A DNA stretch of 64,000 bases from Turbatrix aceti (lineage: Eukaryota > Nematoda > Chromadorea > Rhabditida > Panagrolaimidae), in assembly GCA_963969345.1 (NCBI GenBank), contig OZ017770.1, forward strand, positions 1,311,246 to 1,375,245, given 5' to 3'. Position numbers and translations under genes: made by a program. The notes beneath the pieces were generated by a model. That model had not been told where the DNA came from, ran no database searches, and saw nothing but the letters and a program-made list of their open reading frames with translations. The number at the start of each line of letters is the position of its first letter. Position 1 is the stretch's first letter. This document shows positions 24,379 to 37,818 of the stretch, one piece after another.

Positions 24379-24424
24379 CGTGTGCGACAAAGGTGCGAAA
24401 TAACAACCAGTGCATTACCTACCA

Positions 24425-24431
24425 ATTTATA
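24425..24431 (-). promoter_or_regulatory. TATA box of aspartic protease 2
   Basis: Minus-strand TATAAAT after a G-run, 47 bases upstream of the ATG at 24378. Confidence 0.5.
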
Positions 24432-24694
24432 CCCCCACAATACGTGTCCCTGTAATCAAAGCTAAAAGATGGGTGATAATCCTTTTTTCCTAAAAAATCC
24501 GATCGACACTACGTGCACAGGATAATTCCAAATGATCAATTTATTTTCACTACAAAAAGTTTACTTGATACAGACAAGTTGGAATTCATGAATTATTAAT
24601 CCTGATCAGAAAGTAAGATTAAAAAGATATTACAGTTAAAAAATAACCAAAAACATGTGGAAAGGTGGGTCTCTCGGTGGTCGGTGGCCCGAAT

Positions 24695-24868
24695 TCAGTA
24701 GAACGTTTTGTCGATGGCGGCTTCCGTGTCGACGTCAACAGCGTAGTCGATGTAGTCGTTTTCGGGGAGAACGTTGTACTCGCGACGCTTTGACCACGGA
24801 TTGAGTTTGCGCAGACGGCGAAGGATATTCTGCAGGCTTTGACACTTGGGAACCGGTGGCAGTATCAT
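24695..24868 (-). CDS. Very short basic/acidic protein, unassigned
   Basis: A single uninterrupted frame from the ATG at 24868 to TAA gives 57 residues, beginning MILPPVPKCQSLQN and continuing with a basic patch (LRRLRKLNPWSKRRE), then an acidic Tyr-containing tail (NDYIDYAVDVDTEAA). The codons read like protein rather than AT-rich spacer, and a TATA-like ATAAATA lies near 24937-24931. There is no signal peptide. It could be a complete tiny gene or the last exon of a larger one. I do not recognise it. Confidence 0.45.
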   Translation of the reverse strand: MILPPVPKCQSLQNILRRLRKLNPWSKRREYNVLPENDYIDYAVDVDTEAAIDKTFY

Positions 24869-27139
24869 GGCTTGCGTTTTGAAAGCAAATTGATTTGCAG
24901 GCAAAAAGGAAAAGAGTCGTTCAACCTCAATATTTATGTGGCTGGATGAAGGTCAGGTTGTCGTTTTTTGTAACAGGCTTATGTGTCCGACTTTGTTCAC
25001 CACTTTGTTTTTTGCCTCAATTGTGAACATTAAAACCCGCAGCTGCAGCTTTGCTTGGAAAAAATGCGATGCCCTTGAATCGCATTTTACACCGATGTGA
25101 AGCCCCCGCTAAGGAACCACTAGTAGTGGTGCTCTGTAATGCAATGTAAGAGTAAAAATCGTAACAATTGGGAGGGGAGCATGATTATCAACGATGCTTC
25201 TTGTAATAAATACGTGAAAACTTCTTACCCTGCACAAAATTGACATCAAAAATATTCTTGGTAAACAAAAATTTTATGGCTTCTATAAGGTGATAACGTG
25301 AAACTAACTTTCGGACAATGCTAAACAGGAACTGTAATGCTGCAATTCTTCTCACATCAGATCGCAACGCCTTGCTCTGAAAGGGGCCATAAACAATGCT
25401 CTTGCACTCATTATTCACACATTTGCAAGGTTGTTTGTTGTTTTCAAACAACAATAAGCGGTGCCCCAAACGTTACGATCGAAGGTGCTATAATACCCTT
25501 CTATCTATCCATACAAGGAATATGCATGCATGGTTATCTTGGACGTGCACAAAACGCAGAAAGCATTGCCGCCACCCATCTACCAGTCGCCTCGCCATGA
25601 CTGCGAACGCGTCACTGCTTGCGCCTTGAACACCTTTGTTTACCCTTGTCGGCAACCACGACCCAGACCTGGGTGATCATAGCAAACGAAAACTCAAAAT
25701 GCTTGATTAGCAATATATCTAAGCGTTGCTCTAAGAAATACAGCATTCTTATTTTAAAAATGGTCAGGTCGTGCTTGTGCAATTTTACAGATGCCTTTTT
25801 TTCACTCCAAATGATTTTTCTATGTCCCTGACATGAGCCTACGCACCTTCAACTTTGCACGACAGCCAACTTGAACTCTGAGAGTACGGTTTCTACGTTT
25901 GTTTTAGGTATTTACCCAAAAAATATCGACTCGATATTTTTTTAATTATCTTGTTTTGTCTCATAAACAAATTTTTCGCTTACGTTTGGATCTTCAAAGT
26001 TCGACATCATTATTTGTCGCAGACAGTGCATTTTTTCATCCAACTGCTCCTCAAACTTTGTTTAACGATATTTTCTTGTATTTGCGTTTCCGCAGCATGC
26101 GTTGTTGTTGCTTCATAACAGCTAACAGAGGAGGTCTGAGTCATCACTTCATCGATGCACGTATTGATAAGCCAGGTTGTGTCCGAGGTATTCTTAATGA
26201 ATAAATGCTTCGCTTTGGAAGTGTACACCTTCTTTCTTTAGCTTTTCTATGCATTCTACCTCGTTGGCCTAAAATTAGACAATGATATAAGCGTACCAAT
26301 TTACAAATCGTTGATTGCCTTTACTTTTTTGTGGTGAATGAATCATTTTTTTCCTAAAAGAAATAGCCTACCTTGCTTGAGAGCAAGGCAATGTACGACT
26401 ACGACCTGGCTCTCCGCGTCTTTCGAATTTTTCCCTCAGTTTAGCGTTCCGCAACGTGTGCGTTAAGGGCGCGTCATGTATTTCTCGCGTCTGCAAACAT
26501 TCCCACTTCTTTTACATTTTTTATGCACGTATCTTCGCCTTCACCTGATTGCCCTGCTGACCGTCATTTGTTCACCTCTCCTTACTGTTTAACTTTTCTT
26601 CAAATTTTTTGGCACTACTACGCATTGTTTACCGAGGCATTGTCACTTCGACAACACATGATCCTTGCTTACCAACAAAAAGAAGGAATTTTTTTATCGT
26701 ATCATGTTTTCTCGATAAAATTTAGTGTACAAGATTGATTTTCACAGCGCTTGTGGCTCTTCCGTCATGCTATTATGGGCGCGGTGATAACAACCCCTTT
26801 TCTTCCTCTTCCCTTGCGGGGATGGCTGCATACGCTGATTAACAACTATCTCAGACTGAATCACTATGGGGCTTGGCCGCTTGCGATGCACACAACTCCT
26901 ACACCTTTTCAAGATCAATATTTATCATTCCAAAACAGTCTCAAACTTCGTGACTCATCGGGAAGAGCCGGCGCAATACACATTGTGTCCGTTAACTGTT
27001 ATAAATATATTTTACGAAATTTCTTACTTTTCTTGTTTTGAAGCCTCACTTTGTTTCCTGTCTGTGACCCCAATACGCGTGACAATGTTTACTTAACTGT
27101 TTGTGTTTTTGACGATGCATTATTTTCTACGTTTCAGCC
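24869..27139. other. Intergenic, no gene seen
   Basis: About 2.2 kb upstream of the Mesh-type gene. Open frames near 25337-25831 and 26523-27096 are short, partly overlapping on several frames and lack good splice context. A TTTCAG acceptor ends at 27137, two bases before the Mesh ATG, so part of this region is likely a 5' UTR intron or outron. Confidence 0.5.
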
Positions 27140-30100
27140 ATGACCACCTTTCTGAGGACGCCGAATTGGAGGATGGTCATCGGGTGCATTTTTGTCCTAA
27201 TATGTCTTTCCGGCGTCGTCAGAAGTCAGATACAAGCTGCCATTCCAAACATTCAGAGCTCCAATCTCAACCTTCAAAACCTTCAGCAACAACAGCAACT
27301 GAACAACATTAATCCGGATATGGGGGCTCAGGCGTTCTCCGGTACGGGATTCAATCCCTATTATGGCGTAAATCTCGTACCATTTGGTCCCGAGAATGGT
27401 GACCACAAGGTTTCGCCAGGATTCTTGACGCCAGGTCAGACCGTTGACCTTCACATGTTCTTTCCTTTTTACGGTGGTTTGTACAATTACACAACGGTGA
27501 GAAATATTTAAATGTAAATTCAAAATTATTCATTTTTTCAGCTCTCTGTAAATGGGTACATGGCATTTGCGACAGTCCTTGATCAAGGCCCGACCATCAA
27601 CGTTGGCCCGGATTCAACTGACTGGCCCAGACAACAAGATCCAGCAATGATTGCTCCGTATCTCTGCAAGCAGCAAATCCCTCAAACTGGTGGTGTCTCT
27701 CTCAAAGCCGGTGTTTACTTTCGTCTCGTCATGCGTCAATCGTTGTTTGGCCGCGGATCAAATCAGAACATAAACTACGACAACATGGCCGGATCAACAC
27801 TTTTTGGCAATCGTTTTGAGAAGTGCCCTGGTACAGGAGACAGCTATGTCCGTTGCGACGTAAACGGCGATCTCTTTCTCGACCAGATGATGATGTGGAT
27901 CCAAGATGGCGTTGCCGGTGGCAATGCTTTCCGAGCAGATGCCGCTTTCGTCGTTACCTGGCTCAACACGGCTTCTGCAGTCGCCAATCGCGCTGATTTC
28001 GACAACGGTGAACTTGCCACGTACCAGGTCATCTGGCTCACGGATCGCGCTGCTCGTCTGAGCTATGTCATTATCAACTACGATAAACTTGGCTTCGACG
28101 CCGCCGATATTCGACAGAACTCCCGTAACGGCAGGTGCCAGGCTTTGTTCAACGGTGGTAATCACACTGGATTGGTGCCAGTGGATCCGACTTTCTTGTA
28201 CAAAAACACCCCAAAAGTCCTGGCTCAACGCTCAGGTGTGCCGCACGTCGTCCGTGGTCGCTACATGTTCCGCGTCGATGACGTCGTTCGTCCAGGAGGC
28301 TGCTCCAACAAAACTGGTGGCACATGTAAGTCATTTTCTTTTTGCATTTCGGTGCTATAGAATTGTCAATTTGCAGATCCGATGATGATCTACCCCAACA
28401 TTGTCAACATGCTTGGTGAGATGAACGTTGACGTCAATGCAATATGTCTGGATCGCTCCCAAACGTATCGGCTGATGATCGAACAACGTCAAGTGGCTTC
28501 TTGTACCGTACTCAATCCATCCATTGCCCGCTGCGCGATTCCGAAGATTTACGATTGGGGAACCAAAACGGTCTACTTCCAACCAGAAAGTACAGGCGCA
28601 AACGATGACAAAGCTTTTGTCGGATACATTTATTTCGTTCCACCGACACTCGATCCAATGAGATTGGATATCGGCAACATTTATGAATGGTTCAAGGAAA
28701 CACTACCGTCACCAGTAATGCCAATATCGTGGTATCCCAGAAACTTCACGAATCCTGACATTTCGTACTACGACAGCTCGCAGTACAGATTGAGCGACGA
28801 CGCGCTGTACAGTGTGCAGCTTGGTCTCTACGTCATTGGATACAGAGAAGCCAAAGACGACAACGTAAGTTTCGAACTACACATGTTGAATTAGTACATT
28901 AACCTTATCGTTTGTAGATCAAAAAGTTCCGTCCTGAACATCGCGTCATCTGCCGCCTGGCAACTTACAGCAATCGCAACACTTTTGAATACAAGTACAT
29001 GCCTCAGAAAGAACGAATCAACATTTATCAGGTTGAGCAGTGGTACATGACGGACTGGGAACGAAATCACGACTTGTACACTTTCCGTGTTGGTTATCTC
29101 AAGCTTGCGCCCATTCGTGCGAATGACCAGCTCAACACACCGAATCTCATCGCTGGCCTCGTTTCTTCACCCATTTCTCTTCACTGGCTTTGGAGCAGCA
29201 ACAACTTCCGATACGACACAACTACGTACTCCCAGGCAGACGCTGACGCTCGTCGGCAGTTTGTCTCCGATAAATCACGACAAATGTGCCACGATTGGTA
29301 CGATGAAGACGGCGCGCTGTTCAACTTCATTCGCGATACCGAAACGAACGCTTCTTGCCCATGTGTTGAAGCTCAGGCCAGGTACGACATTGGACGTTTT
29401 ATGCCTCATCCTCGTTGCTCAAAAATCTTCCGTGATATCACGTGCACTTCCATGATCGGTGCAAAGAATTGCTACATGTCGTCCTCCAACATTTACGGAT
29501 CTTACGCTGCTAACGGAAATTACAACCAGGGAGAAAGCTACAGCCGATTCCCCACCCATTACGGCCAGGTTTGCTGCTACGACGAGAAAGGCTTTCTCAT
29601 GCAAACAACTTACCAACCAGTTATCAAAGTCATTGAGATGACTCCGTACAATCCAGGATATCCCCTCAGGGCCTACGAGTTCGGAACAACGCCCTACATG
29701 GGTCAATTTGAAGTACCCGGCCTGAGTGCCTTCTATCACGATTACATGCCATATTTCCTGTGCTGCAAGTTTGCCAACTTCCGCTGTCAGCTTTTCTACT
29801 GGCGACGACCAAGCAGCGGTTGCCAGCAATACCAGCCACCTGCCATTGGCACAGCTATCGGTGCAGGTTCAATCACTACGATCGACAACGAAAAATTCGT
29901 CTTCAACGAACCCGGCGTCTACAATTTCCTTTACATTGCAAAGACCGTAACAACACCGGAAATCAAGGTTCAAGTTCGTCTTGAACGATATCCCAACCGT
30001 CGCGTGGACTTCAGTATGCTTGGTCGCACGATCAGTCAGGAGAACCTCGTTCAGCCTAGCAATGCCACGGTCATCACTGGCGTCGCGCTAGAAGCTACCG

Positions 30101-31836
30101 GTACAAGCAGAGTTCACGTCGTTGCGCGCAAGGATACTCACCGCTTCCGTTATCGTACCAGCATCATCGTTGGCAACATTCTTCGTTACTTCGATACCAT
30201 GCGTCTGCAGCGTTTTAACGGCGTCCTCGTCTACACCAACAACGTCGAGCGAGGTCAGGCTGAAGTCTACGTCGTGCTTGAAGAAGCTCAAGTTGGCGTC
30301 TATGTTGCGGAATCCTACGCACTTGATATCGACAGATTGTCCATGTATCAGGAGAGCATGGGATTGCTGGATATTACAATCAGTTTGGCTCCTCAGTACG
30401 GCGTTCGCCCCGACGGTGACAAAACACGTGAACAGGAAATTCGTCAGCGCTACAACCTGCCTCGTGTCGCCGGTTTGATTCGCCCGTTCCCCGATCAGAC
30501 CACCGCTTCGCTGTACGCGACTCTGACCATCAACGACATCAATTCCGAAGCAATTCGTCAACAGATTATCGCTAATTGTTGGTTTTCACTTTTCCTTGCA
30601 CTTTTTAGTAACCCTTTTTTTAAGATCGCATTCCCGGCTCTGGTGGACCGGCAACGATCGACTACAACCAAGGCAGTCTCAATTACTACATGCCAACCGA
30701 AAACATGTTCACAACAACCCGCGATGAAGATAAAATGTTTGACGCTTTTCCTGAAACCTACATGAAAAGCGGACCGATTTACAAAACGGCTGAAATGTAC
30801 GAGACCGCGCAATACGCTTTCTATCCGAAAACAGGTCCGATGATTGAACAACTGCTTCAAACTTGTTCCGAGATTCAGTCGAATCCGTTGTGTAAGTTTT
30901 TTTATTGTGCCTGATTTGTTCCATTAGTCATCCACGTAATTTCAGACAACTCCCAGCCATATACGGCTCAGGTTTACGAGAGCTTTGCCCAGCGTGAGTG
31001 CCCGGATAACCCAGCCGAAATCAAGTCAGATTGCGGTGACAATGTGCCTTGCTTGTACGACTACACCATGCTCAACGCCAAGGTTATCGGCCAGTCGTCT
31101 CGCGATTTGTGGAATTCCTTTGTTGACGACCGTTTTGAGGCCACGAGACAATGTAGGCGTTTTGACTTTTTTTTCTGTACTTTAAATATTATTTTGTAGA
31201 CAACAGCTGTGGTCCCATCAACATTGAATATCCCGAGTATCTCACAAAGACGCCAGCCCTCGCACCTAGCTACATGCAAGGCGACACTGCCCGATTTGAG
31301 TGCTTCCAGTCTCATTGGCCTCACGGTGACCTGGAATATCGATGCAGCATCATTGTCGACTACAACGACTTCAACCGGTATCGCTTTGAGTGGAACAAGG
31401 GCTCTCAGCCTTGGTGCCGTTCCAAGGAATTCGAAAACATGATCAGGTGGTCGATCGCCCTGGCAATCATCGTAGCCGTCATCTTGCTGCTAACTTTGAT
31501 CTTCCTTGCCTGCTGGTGTTCAAAACAGGCCAGAATCCATCGCGTAGAGTCAAGCGGAGCAAATACCGGGGTAATTGCTTATTTTCTTTTTGGTTGGGCT
31601 CTAAACCCTGTTTTCTTTTCCAGGAATACGACGACACATTAAAGCGCCGCGAAGATTCCCTGTTCAGCTCCGCAGCAGAGCCTCGGAGAGATCCGTGGAC
31701 AACGTCTCGAACGTACGCCGATGACTCACCCTTCGCTACCAGTGTTTCTCCTCCTGAACTCCGATCTCGCCATCGTACAGATAATGGAAATATCAACGAA
31801 ACCGAAAGTTTGCTGGGACGTCATACAAGTGTTTAG
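27140..31836 (+). CDS. Mesh-type membrane protein (NIDO, AMOP, VWD, Sushi, TM)
   Basis: Large single-pass protein of the insect Mesh / SUSD2-like family; in arthropods Mesh organises smooth septate junctions of the gut. Eight exons (27140-27496, 27542-28325, 28377-28864, 28918-30577, 30625-30891, 30946-31152, 31200-31570, 31624-31836) give 1448 residues. A signal peptide (about 1-30) precedes a Gln/Asn-rich stretch. A NIDO domain starts near residue 95, with VNGYMAFA and FVVTWLNT...YQVIWLTD. The AMOP domain is at about 660-800 (MCHDWYDEDG, CPCVEAQ, QVCCYDEKG). VWD begins near 848 with GSITTIDNEKFVFNEPG. A Sushi module is at about 1255-1320, one TM helix at about 1334-1360 (IRWSIALAIIVAVILLLTLI), then a cytosolic tail of about 85 residues. 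Domain order matches the family exactly. Intron 4 has an unusual GTTGGT donor, but the phase is required. Confidence 0.93.
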
Positions 31837-33029
31837 TCTCACCCCATCTAAACATTGCAAATTCTGACCGATCTTCTTGGTATAGTGTTGTGATTAAGTT
31901 ATTGCCGACTTAATTAATTTTGATGAATGCTATTCACTGCGATTTTGCCTCCAATTTTTATAAATGTTAATTAAATATTGTTCAAGCTTCCAAAAAAAAG
32001 TATTTTTGTACAGTTGTTGAATATTAAAATAAAAATTACTGCCCGTAATTTGGCTTTGTAAAAGCAAAAATATGAAATGTCAAGTTATTTCAATGATTTA
32101 CACAATTGGGAGCAATAAAAAGTAAAGTGCTCGAAATACTTTACTTGATTCCGACACAAATTAACCAATCCTGTTTATGACAATTCATCTTGCTTAGTGA
32201 TCGTCAGAAAATCCTATGTCTGGTTTTGTCTAAAATATGTTTACAGTTGTGTGAAGTTTACCAAAAAAAGAAGATCCAACGTTAGTAGTGTAGATATCAT
32301 CTCTGAAAAGTAAAAACAGCTTTCCTGGCGAAAGGATATGTGAGATAAAGAAACACTAGAAAACCTTCTAACCGAAAGTAATGATCCGGGTAAATGCCTG
32401 GCTTCACCGCCAATTTTCTGGTATCCTCGCTGGTATTAGATTGCATGCGATCATTTGCATGATGCCATATCGAGTGAAAAGTGGGACCTGTTTGGGAATA
32501 CATCAAATCACCGCCAATAAATTATTCTGCATCTAACTTTTTAAAATATTTTTCATTAAAAAAAGCAAACCGTCACGGTTAAATAGAAAATATTGCCTTG
32601 CTTTTCTGCTTTTGTCATCAATTTACCAGCCTCAGATTTGATGTCTCCAAATCTGGTTTTGCATCATTCGGGATTTCTCGTTTTTCTTGCTTTGAAATTT
32701 TTAAGATAGCGCATCTCCAAACGTGTTCACGTTTTGTCAGTTGTTAGGATCCACAATTAGGAGGAGTCTGCAAGATTTGGTCTGACATCTCTTAAAAAAT
32801 ACAAATGTAATGCAATCATAATACTCAATGCAGTCGTGTTTTTAAGGGTTGATCAAATTATCCACCAATCCAATTGTTTCTCATTTTTTGAAACCATTTT
32901 TTTGCTTTATTCAAAATTCGAAATGCTGCATTATTTTAAACCTGTTTGTCGTGATATATGAATTTTATGAATTTTCGTTCTGCATTTGTCTTGTTGTTAT
33001 ACTATTTTTAATATTTAGGAACCTGGGAT
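31837..33029. other. Intergenic
   Basis: Mesh 3' UTR and upstream region of the Pro/Ala-rich gene. A small perfect hairpin CAGATTTG 32633-32640 / CAAATCTG 32648-32655 is visible. An acceptor-like ATATTTAG ends at 33018, 11 bases before the next ATG. No gene. Confidence 0.45.
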
Positions 33030-36000
33030 ATGGTTGTCCTTATCCTGTGCCTCTTCGGTGCGGCGTTAGCTCAGTACGATGCGCCCAGCAATTCGGTGAA
33101 TGCCGGATCATCACTTTCCATCGAAAACCCCCATGCAGCCGGTATTTCGCCTCTATTACCTGTCTCAAACGTTATGTACTTTCCGCCTCCCCCGATTCCT
33201 TATCCTGATCCTTACTACGTCGGGTAAGTCAAAGTTTTTTTTGATGGCGTGTATTTTTTGTGTTGTAGAGGAGTTTGGGCAAACGGTCCTAAGTTCCCTG
33301 CCAAGTCGGCTGCTATTTCTTCGGCGTCAGCTGTAGGCGCTGCTACTGCTCCTGCCGATAGCGGCGCTAAAGTTGGCAACATTAATTTCAAAAAACCCGA
33401 CATCAAATTCACTATCCGCAATCTGGGTCCCGGAGGAGCATCGGGTATTGGTGGTTCCTTGAAACCCGCAGTCCCAGCTGTCCCCGCTGTTCCCGCAGCT
33501 CCTGCCACTCCCGTGGAAACTGAAGTTCCTGAAGCTCCTGCTGCTCCTTCTGATGGTATCGCACCTGCAACAGTTCCAGAAGTTGTTCCTACCCCTGAGA
33601 GTGCTGGTTCCGAAACTGGTTTCACTGCCACAGAGCTGTCTGCTGGCGGCTCTTCAGCTGCGGCTGGTTCTGTTGGTTCTGAGTCATCAGCTGCTTCTGG
33701 TTCTTCGGGATCAGAGGGATCGACTGCTGGCACAGCGACGTCAGAAAGCGGTTCAGCGGGCGCTGTTGTCCCTGAAATTGTGCCAACTGAGGGATCGGGA
33801 TCCGAGACAACCGTCACCGAAGAGGGATCAGCAGCAGGTGCTGAGACCGAAGGCTCGGCAATTCCATCTGCTGAAACCGAAGGATCAGGTGCACCTGCCG
33901 TTCCTGAGGTCCCCGCTGCTCCAGTTGAAGTACCTGAAATTCCCAGCGCTCCTATTCCAGTAATTTCAGTTCCCGAACCTGCTCCTGCTCCCGCACCTGC
34001 ACCTGGTGGTATGATTTTTTTGCGTGAAATGCTTTCGTTGTTTTACTTTTGTTATTACTTTTCAAGCTTCTTCTGTTCCTTCCCCTGACACTTCTTTAAC
34101 ACCAGAAGTCTCACCTGAGGCTTCTGAAACTTCTTCCACTATCATTTCACCTCTCATTCCAGCAATTGATGTTGCCGAGGCCACTGATGCCCCGGCTGTT
34201 GAAACACCAGTTGCACCCACTGCTTCGCAAACAGCCACTGAGACTATTGCTGCACCAAACCCCCCTGAGCCTAGTGCTGTGGATACTGATGGCGATAATG
34301 TCGTCACATCGAGCACTAATGTTTTACCTGCACTTCCTGATGTAAACGCTATATCACCTTCAGATTTGGGATCTGAAATTCCAACTGAACCTGAAACTTC
34401 TGTTGACATTTCTGTTGCTCCTTCTGTTCCTTCAGCGCCTTCAGTTTCGGAAATTTCTACTTCAGTCCCCGAGCCCGTTGCACCTTCAGTTTCTGAAACT
34501 GTCGAGCCTTCAGCTCCTGAAGGCAGTGCTATTGCTCCTGAAGGGAGTGCTATCGCTCCTGAAGAAAGCGCTATCGCTCCCGAAGGAAGTGCTATCGCTC
34601 CTTCTGCTCCTGAAAGCATCGCTGTACCTTCTCCTTCTACTTCTGTCACTATCGACCAAACGGAAACAGCTGTAGAAGCTGGTGTTGCACCACCTGAAAT
34701 TACAGATATTTCTGGACAAATTGAGGTTCCCGCCGCCACCGAACCCCCAACAGCCGGAACCGATATCGGCAATGGTTACAGTGGTACCGAAACATTGCCA
34801 ACACCTGAGAGCGCTTCTGCTTCTTCTTCATCATCTGAAAGTAATAGTAGTGATAGTAAGAGTTCTGAAGAGACTGACACTACGCTTTTTAAAGTTCCCG
34901 CTCCTATTCCTGAGGTGCCTGCTCCCGCCACTCCCGTCGAGCCATCTGCACCTGTTCCTTACGTCGAAGAAACAATTTCCGAAATCACGCCGGCGGTTGA
35001 GGTCAAGCCTGCTTACATTCCTGAAACGCTTCCGGAAGAAATTCCTGACATTACCAGCGGTTTGGCTCCAATTAAGGAAGAATCTGGTAACACTGAAGAA
35101 TCTTACGGCCCCAGTAAGTTTCCAATCATTCGTTGAAAAATTAGTATTCATCTTACAGGTGAAATCGAAGTTGAAGCACCAGTTGCTCCTGCCGCTCCTG
35201 CTGTACCTGCTGCCCCTGAACCCTATGTTCCTCAAGAAGTTATCGTTGAACCTGCACCGGCAGAAGAAGGCTACGAAGGCTCCGCTGAAACCCCAGCTCC
35301 GGCTCCGGTTCCCGAAGTTGCAGCCCCAGCTCCGGTTTCTGAAGGAAATTATGAAGAGGAGTCTGCTCCCGCACCTGTTGCCACTGAAGCTCCTAGCTAC
35401 GGTGAAACTGAGACTTCCGCACCTGCAGCTGTCGCTTCCACTGGTGATTATGAGGTAAGAACTTTTAAGTAGCACCAAATAACACTTTATAAAACTTTCA
35501 GGTTAAAAACGAGGTCAACGTTCCCACTGGTCAGGTTGTCCCTCCAGCTGAGATTGTGCACGAAGAAGGCGAACAATCTCGCAGCGAAGGAGATTTCCAC
35601 AGCAATGATTATTCACAGGAGGTCAATGAGCCCACCGAAAAACCGGCTCCTGGCCCGAAACCTGCACCCAAAAAGCCACGACCTGCTCCTCGTCGCCCTA
35701 GTACTCGTCCTAGTGCTTCTCTTCCCGTTGCACCTCCTCCGGATGCACCCCCACCCCCACCTCCGCCGCCCCCACCACCCCCAGCGCCCCAAAGTCCGGC
35801 TCCCGGATATGGCTCCCAGCCACCTCCTTTCGGTCAACCCTTCCCTGGTCTCCAGCAAGGAGGTTTCCAGCATCCGTTCGGCGCACCTTTCCAAGGCTTC
35901 CCTCAGCACAACTTTGGCTACCCTCAGCCTTCTCTGGTTCCCAACTACGCTCAGCGACCTGTTGCTGCTCCTGCTGCTTCAGCTCCCAATGGCTGCTGTG

Positions 36001-36266
36001 GAGGAAACTGGTTGTCTCGTCAAGGTGGTGTCTGCCAGCCCATCAATTTGAATCCGTGCCCCCCACCGCTTCCTCAACTCTGCGTTCCGTGCCCTCCACC
36101 TTGCCCGCCTCCCTGCCCTCCGCCACCTCCGACCTGTCAATCGTCGTGCCCTCCCCAACTGCCTCCCCTGCCTCAGCTGCCTCCGCTTCAGTTGCCCCAG
36201 CTGCCATCGCTCTGCGGAAAGCGGAAGAAGCGGTCGCCGCCGTTCTGGGGAAGCACTGCGTGTTAA
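33030..36266 (+). CDS. Secreted Pro/Ala/Glu/Ser-rich protein with Cys-rich C-terminus
   Basis: Probable cuticle or apical matrix protein. Five exons (33030-33223, 33269-34008, 34067-35113, 35159-35454, 35502-36266) give 1013 residues. Signal peptide MVVLILCLFGAALAQ. Most of the protein is low-complexity: imperfect Val-Pro-Ala/Ala-Pro-Glu repeats, a Gly-Ser-Glu-rich block, and a tandem EGSAIAP heptamer block near 34515-34600. After a Lys/Pro segment (KPAPKKPRPAPRR) and a poly-Pro run comes a Gln/Phe/Pro block, then a Cys/Pro tail (CVPCPPPCPPPCPPPPP). A tetrabasic RKKR lies near the end, and the last residue is Cys. Disordered, likely cross-linkable through its cysteines. No known domain is recognised; the family call is only by composition. 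The TATTTAG site upstream of the ATG suggests a spliced leader. Confidence 0.82.
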
Positions 36267-36538
36267 CATGTCTAATGCTCGGACGGCATGATCTCTGCCT
36301 TTTTGTGACGTTGCAAAAAATATTATCTTTATGGTTTTCTCTTTGTTTTTCTATGGCAGAAGTACAATCTGTCTTTGTTTGTACAATCTGTAATATTGTG
36401 ATGGTCAAAGTGCAATTTGTTTTTCTTTATTGCGACATAAATGTAAACTTGAAAAAAACAGAATGCTTCAAATTTTAAAATAATTCGGACGTTAATACAG
36501 GCAGTTTTTAATACAGACGACGGGATCGATTATTTTAT

Positions 36539-37344
36539 TTACTCTTTGTCTGCCGTTGTTGTTAACGGACGTGGGGGCACGCGTTCTTTGGCCGATTTTT
36601 TGTCGTAGATGCCGCCAAACGGTGAAAGGAGCGAATTGCTGTACAAACTTGTGAGACCGCCATCGGCCAATGCGTCCATTGTTCCATATCCAACGCCAAA
36701 GCCCGGAAGATTAAGGCATCCGGTACCGCACGAAATTGGACACAAAGCTCGCGTTGCAACCGGATTTGTTGCACACTCACCCATGCTCACGAGATAAGCG
36801 CAGTTGGTAGAGCGATCATAGCACCCTGTTGACGCTGCCCCGAGGCCTCCAAGGCCCCCGACGCCGCCGAGAGATCCCAAGCTGTGCCTGATGTGGAAGA
36901 GTGTTGTTTTTTAATTAAAAATAAACAAAACCTACGATGAGTACGGAGATCCAAGTAATGCGTTTGTCTGGGGAAGTGCATATGGAGACACTGCCGGGTT
37001 TAGTACCGGACTGACAACTGGAAGAGTTCCCCCGATACCATAGGGAGATGGACGGTAGGGTTGCGGGCGGTATCCACCGTTGCCATACCAGGGCTGAGAG
37101 TTGTAGTTGTAGCCGTAACCTGAAATATTTGATAACATAATTTTTTGCGTACATAAGACTAATTTTTTTTATTTGATAGTCACAATAATTACAACTCACA
37201 ATAATTACAACCATTGTAGTATGGATACTGCGCCACGGCAAATGAAATTGAGGCGAAAAAAATTGCTGCCCCACAAGCTAAAAAAAATTTCATTAATTTT
37301 GGTCTCATTTAAAAAAAAGCAATCTAACCTGATGAGACTTGCAT
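36539..37344 (-). CDS. Secreted Gly/Tyr/Pro-rich protein with one ShK domain
   Basis: Four exons (37344-37329, 37277-37200, 37119-36936, 36887-36539) give 208 residues. The signal peptide (MQVSSACGAAIFFASISFAVA) spans exons 1-2. A Tyr/Asn/Pro-rich segment (YPYYNGCNYC, then YGYNYNSQPWYG) and a Gly/Leu-rich hinge lead to a complete six-cysteine ShK (SXC) domain: CYDRSTNC, MGEC, then CPISCGTGC. The tail is Gly/Leu/Ser-rich and ends in a charged segment. ShK modules are abundant in nematode secreted and cuticle proteins. Its 3' end faces that of the Pro/Ala-rich gene (273 bases apart), and both may serve extracellular matrix. Exon 1 encodes only five residues and a split codon, but both phases fit. 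Confidence 0.83.
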
Positions 37345-37818
37345 AACCACCGGAACGTTTTAGACAAAAATGCTGTATCAAAATGGCAAAACGAGAATAT
37401 AAATACAGGAATCATAATCCTGTGGGCAAGCTATCGGACAAGAATGACCACGATACGTAACCGGTTTTTAGAGCCGAGAGAAACCACTCACAAGCGGATT
37501 ACGTATGGCATCACCGGTAAACTTGCATAACAGCGCGTTTTGCTTTCACGCATCGCTTAATAAATGTGTTGTAATATTGCACATACATACCCTGATTATT
37601 TTTTTTACGACAGATTCATCTTCCCTCTGGTGCTAGTGTGTCTGGCAGCTTTTGAAACTCACTGTTGTGTTCGGTCATAAACTTCATTTATTTATTCTAC
37701 TCATTGTTTTTTGCGAGCGTTATGATTGCGTAAAAATTATACCATGATAGCAAAAAAAGAGAAAACAAAACACAGGGCAGGATCTGACTCGAAGAAGAAG
37801 AAAAAGCGTATTGCTTAA
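37345..37818. other. Intergenic
   Basis: Spacer between the ShK gene start and the stop of the first tyrosine-rich gene, all minus strand. No gene or clear signal. Confidence 0.4.

Noticed and set aside
26523..27096. Overlapping frames before the Mesh-type gene
   Set aside because: No splice structure, no conserved motif, biased to AT-rich codons; treated as upstream non-coding DNA.
33215..34772. Large minus-strand frames opposite the Pro/Ala-rich gene
   Set aside because: Complement of Pro/Ala/Ser repeats reads as Gly/Ser/Thr-rich frames. The plus frame has a signal peptide and phased introns.
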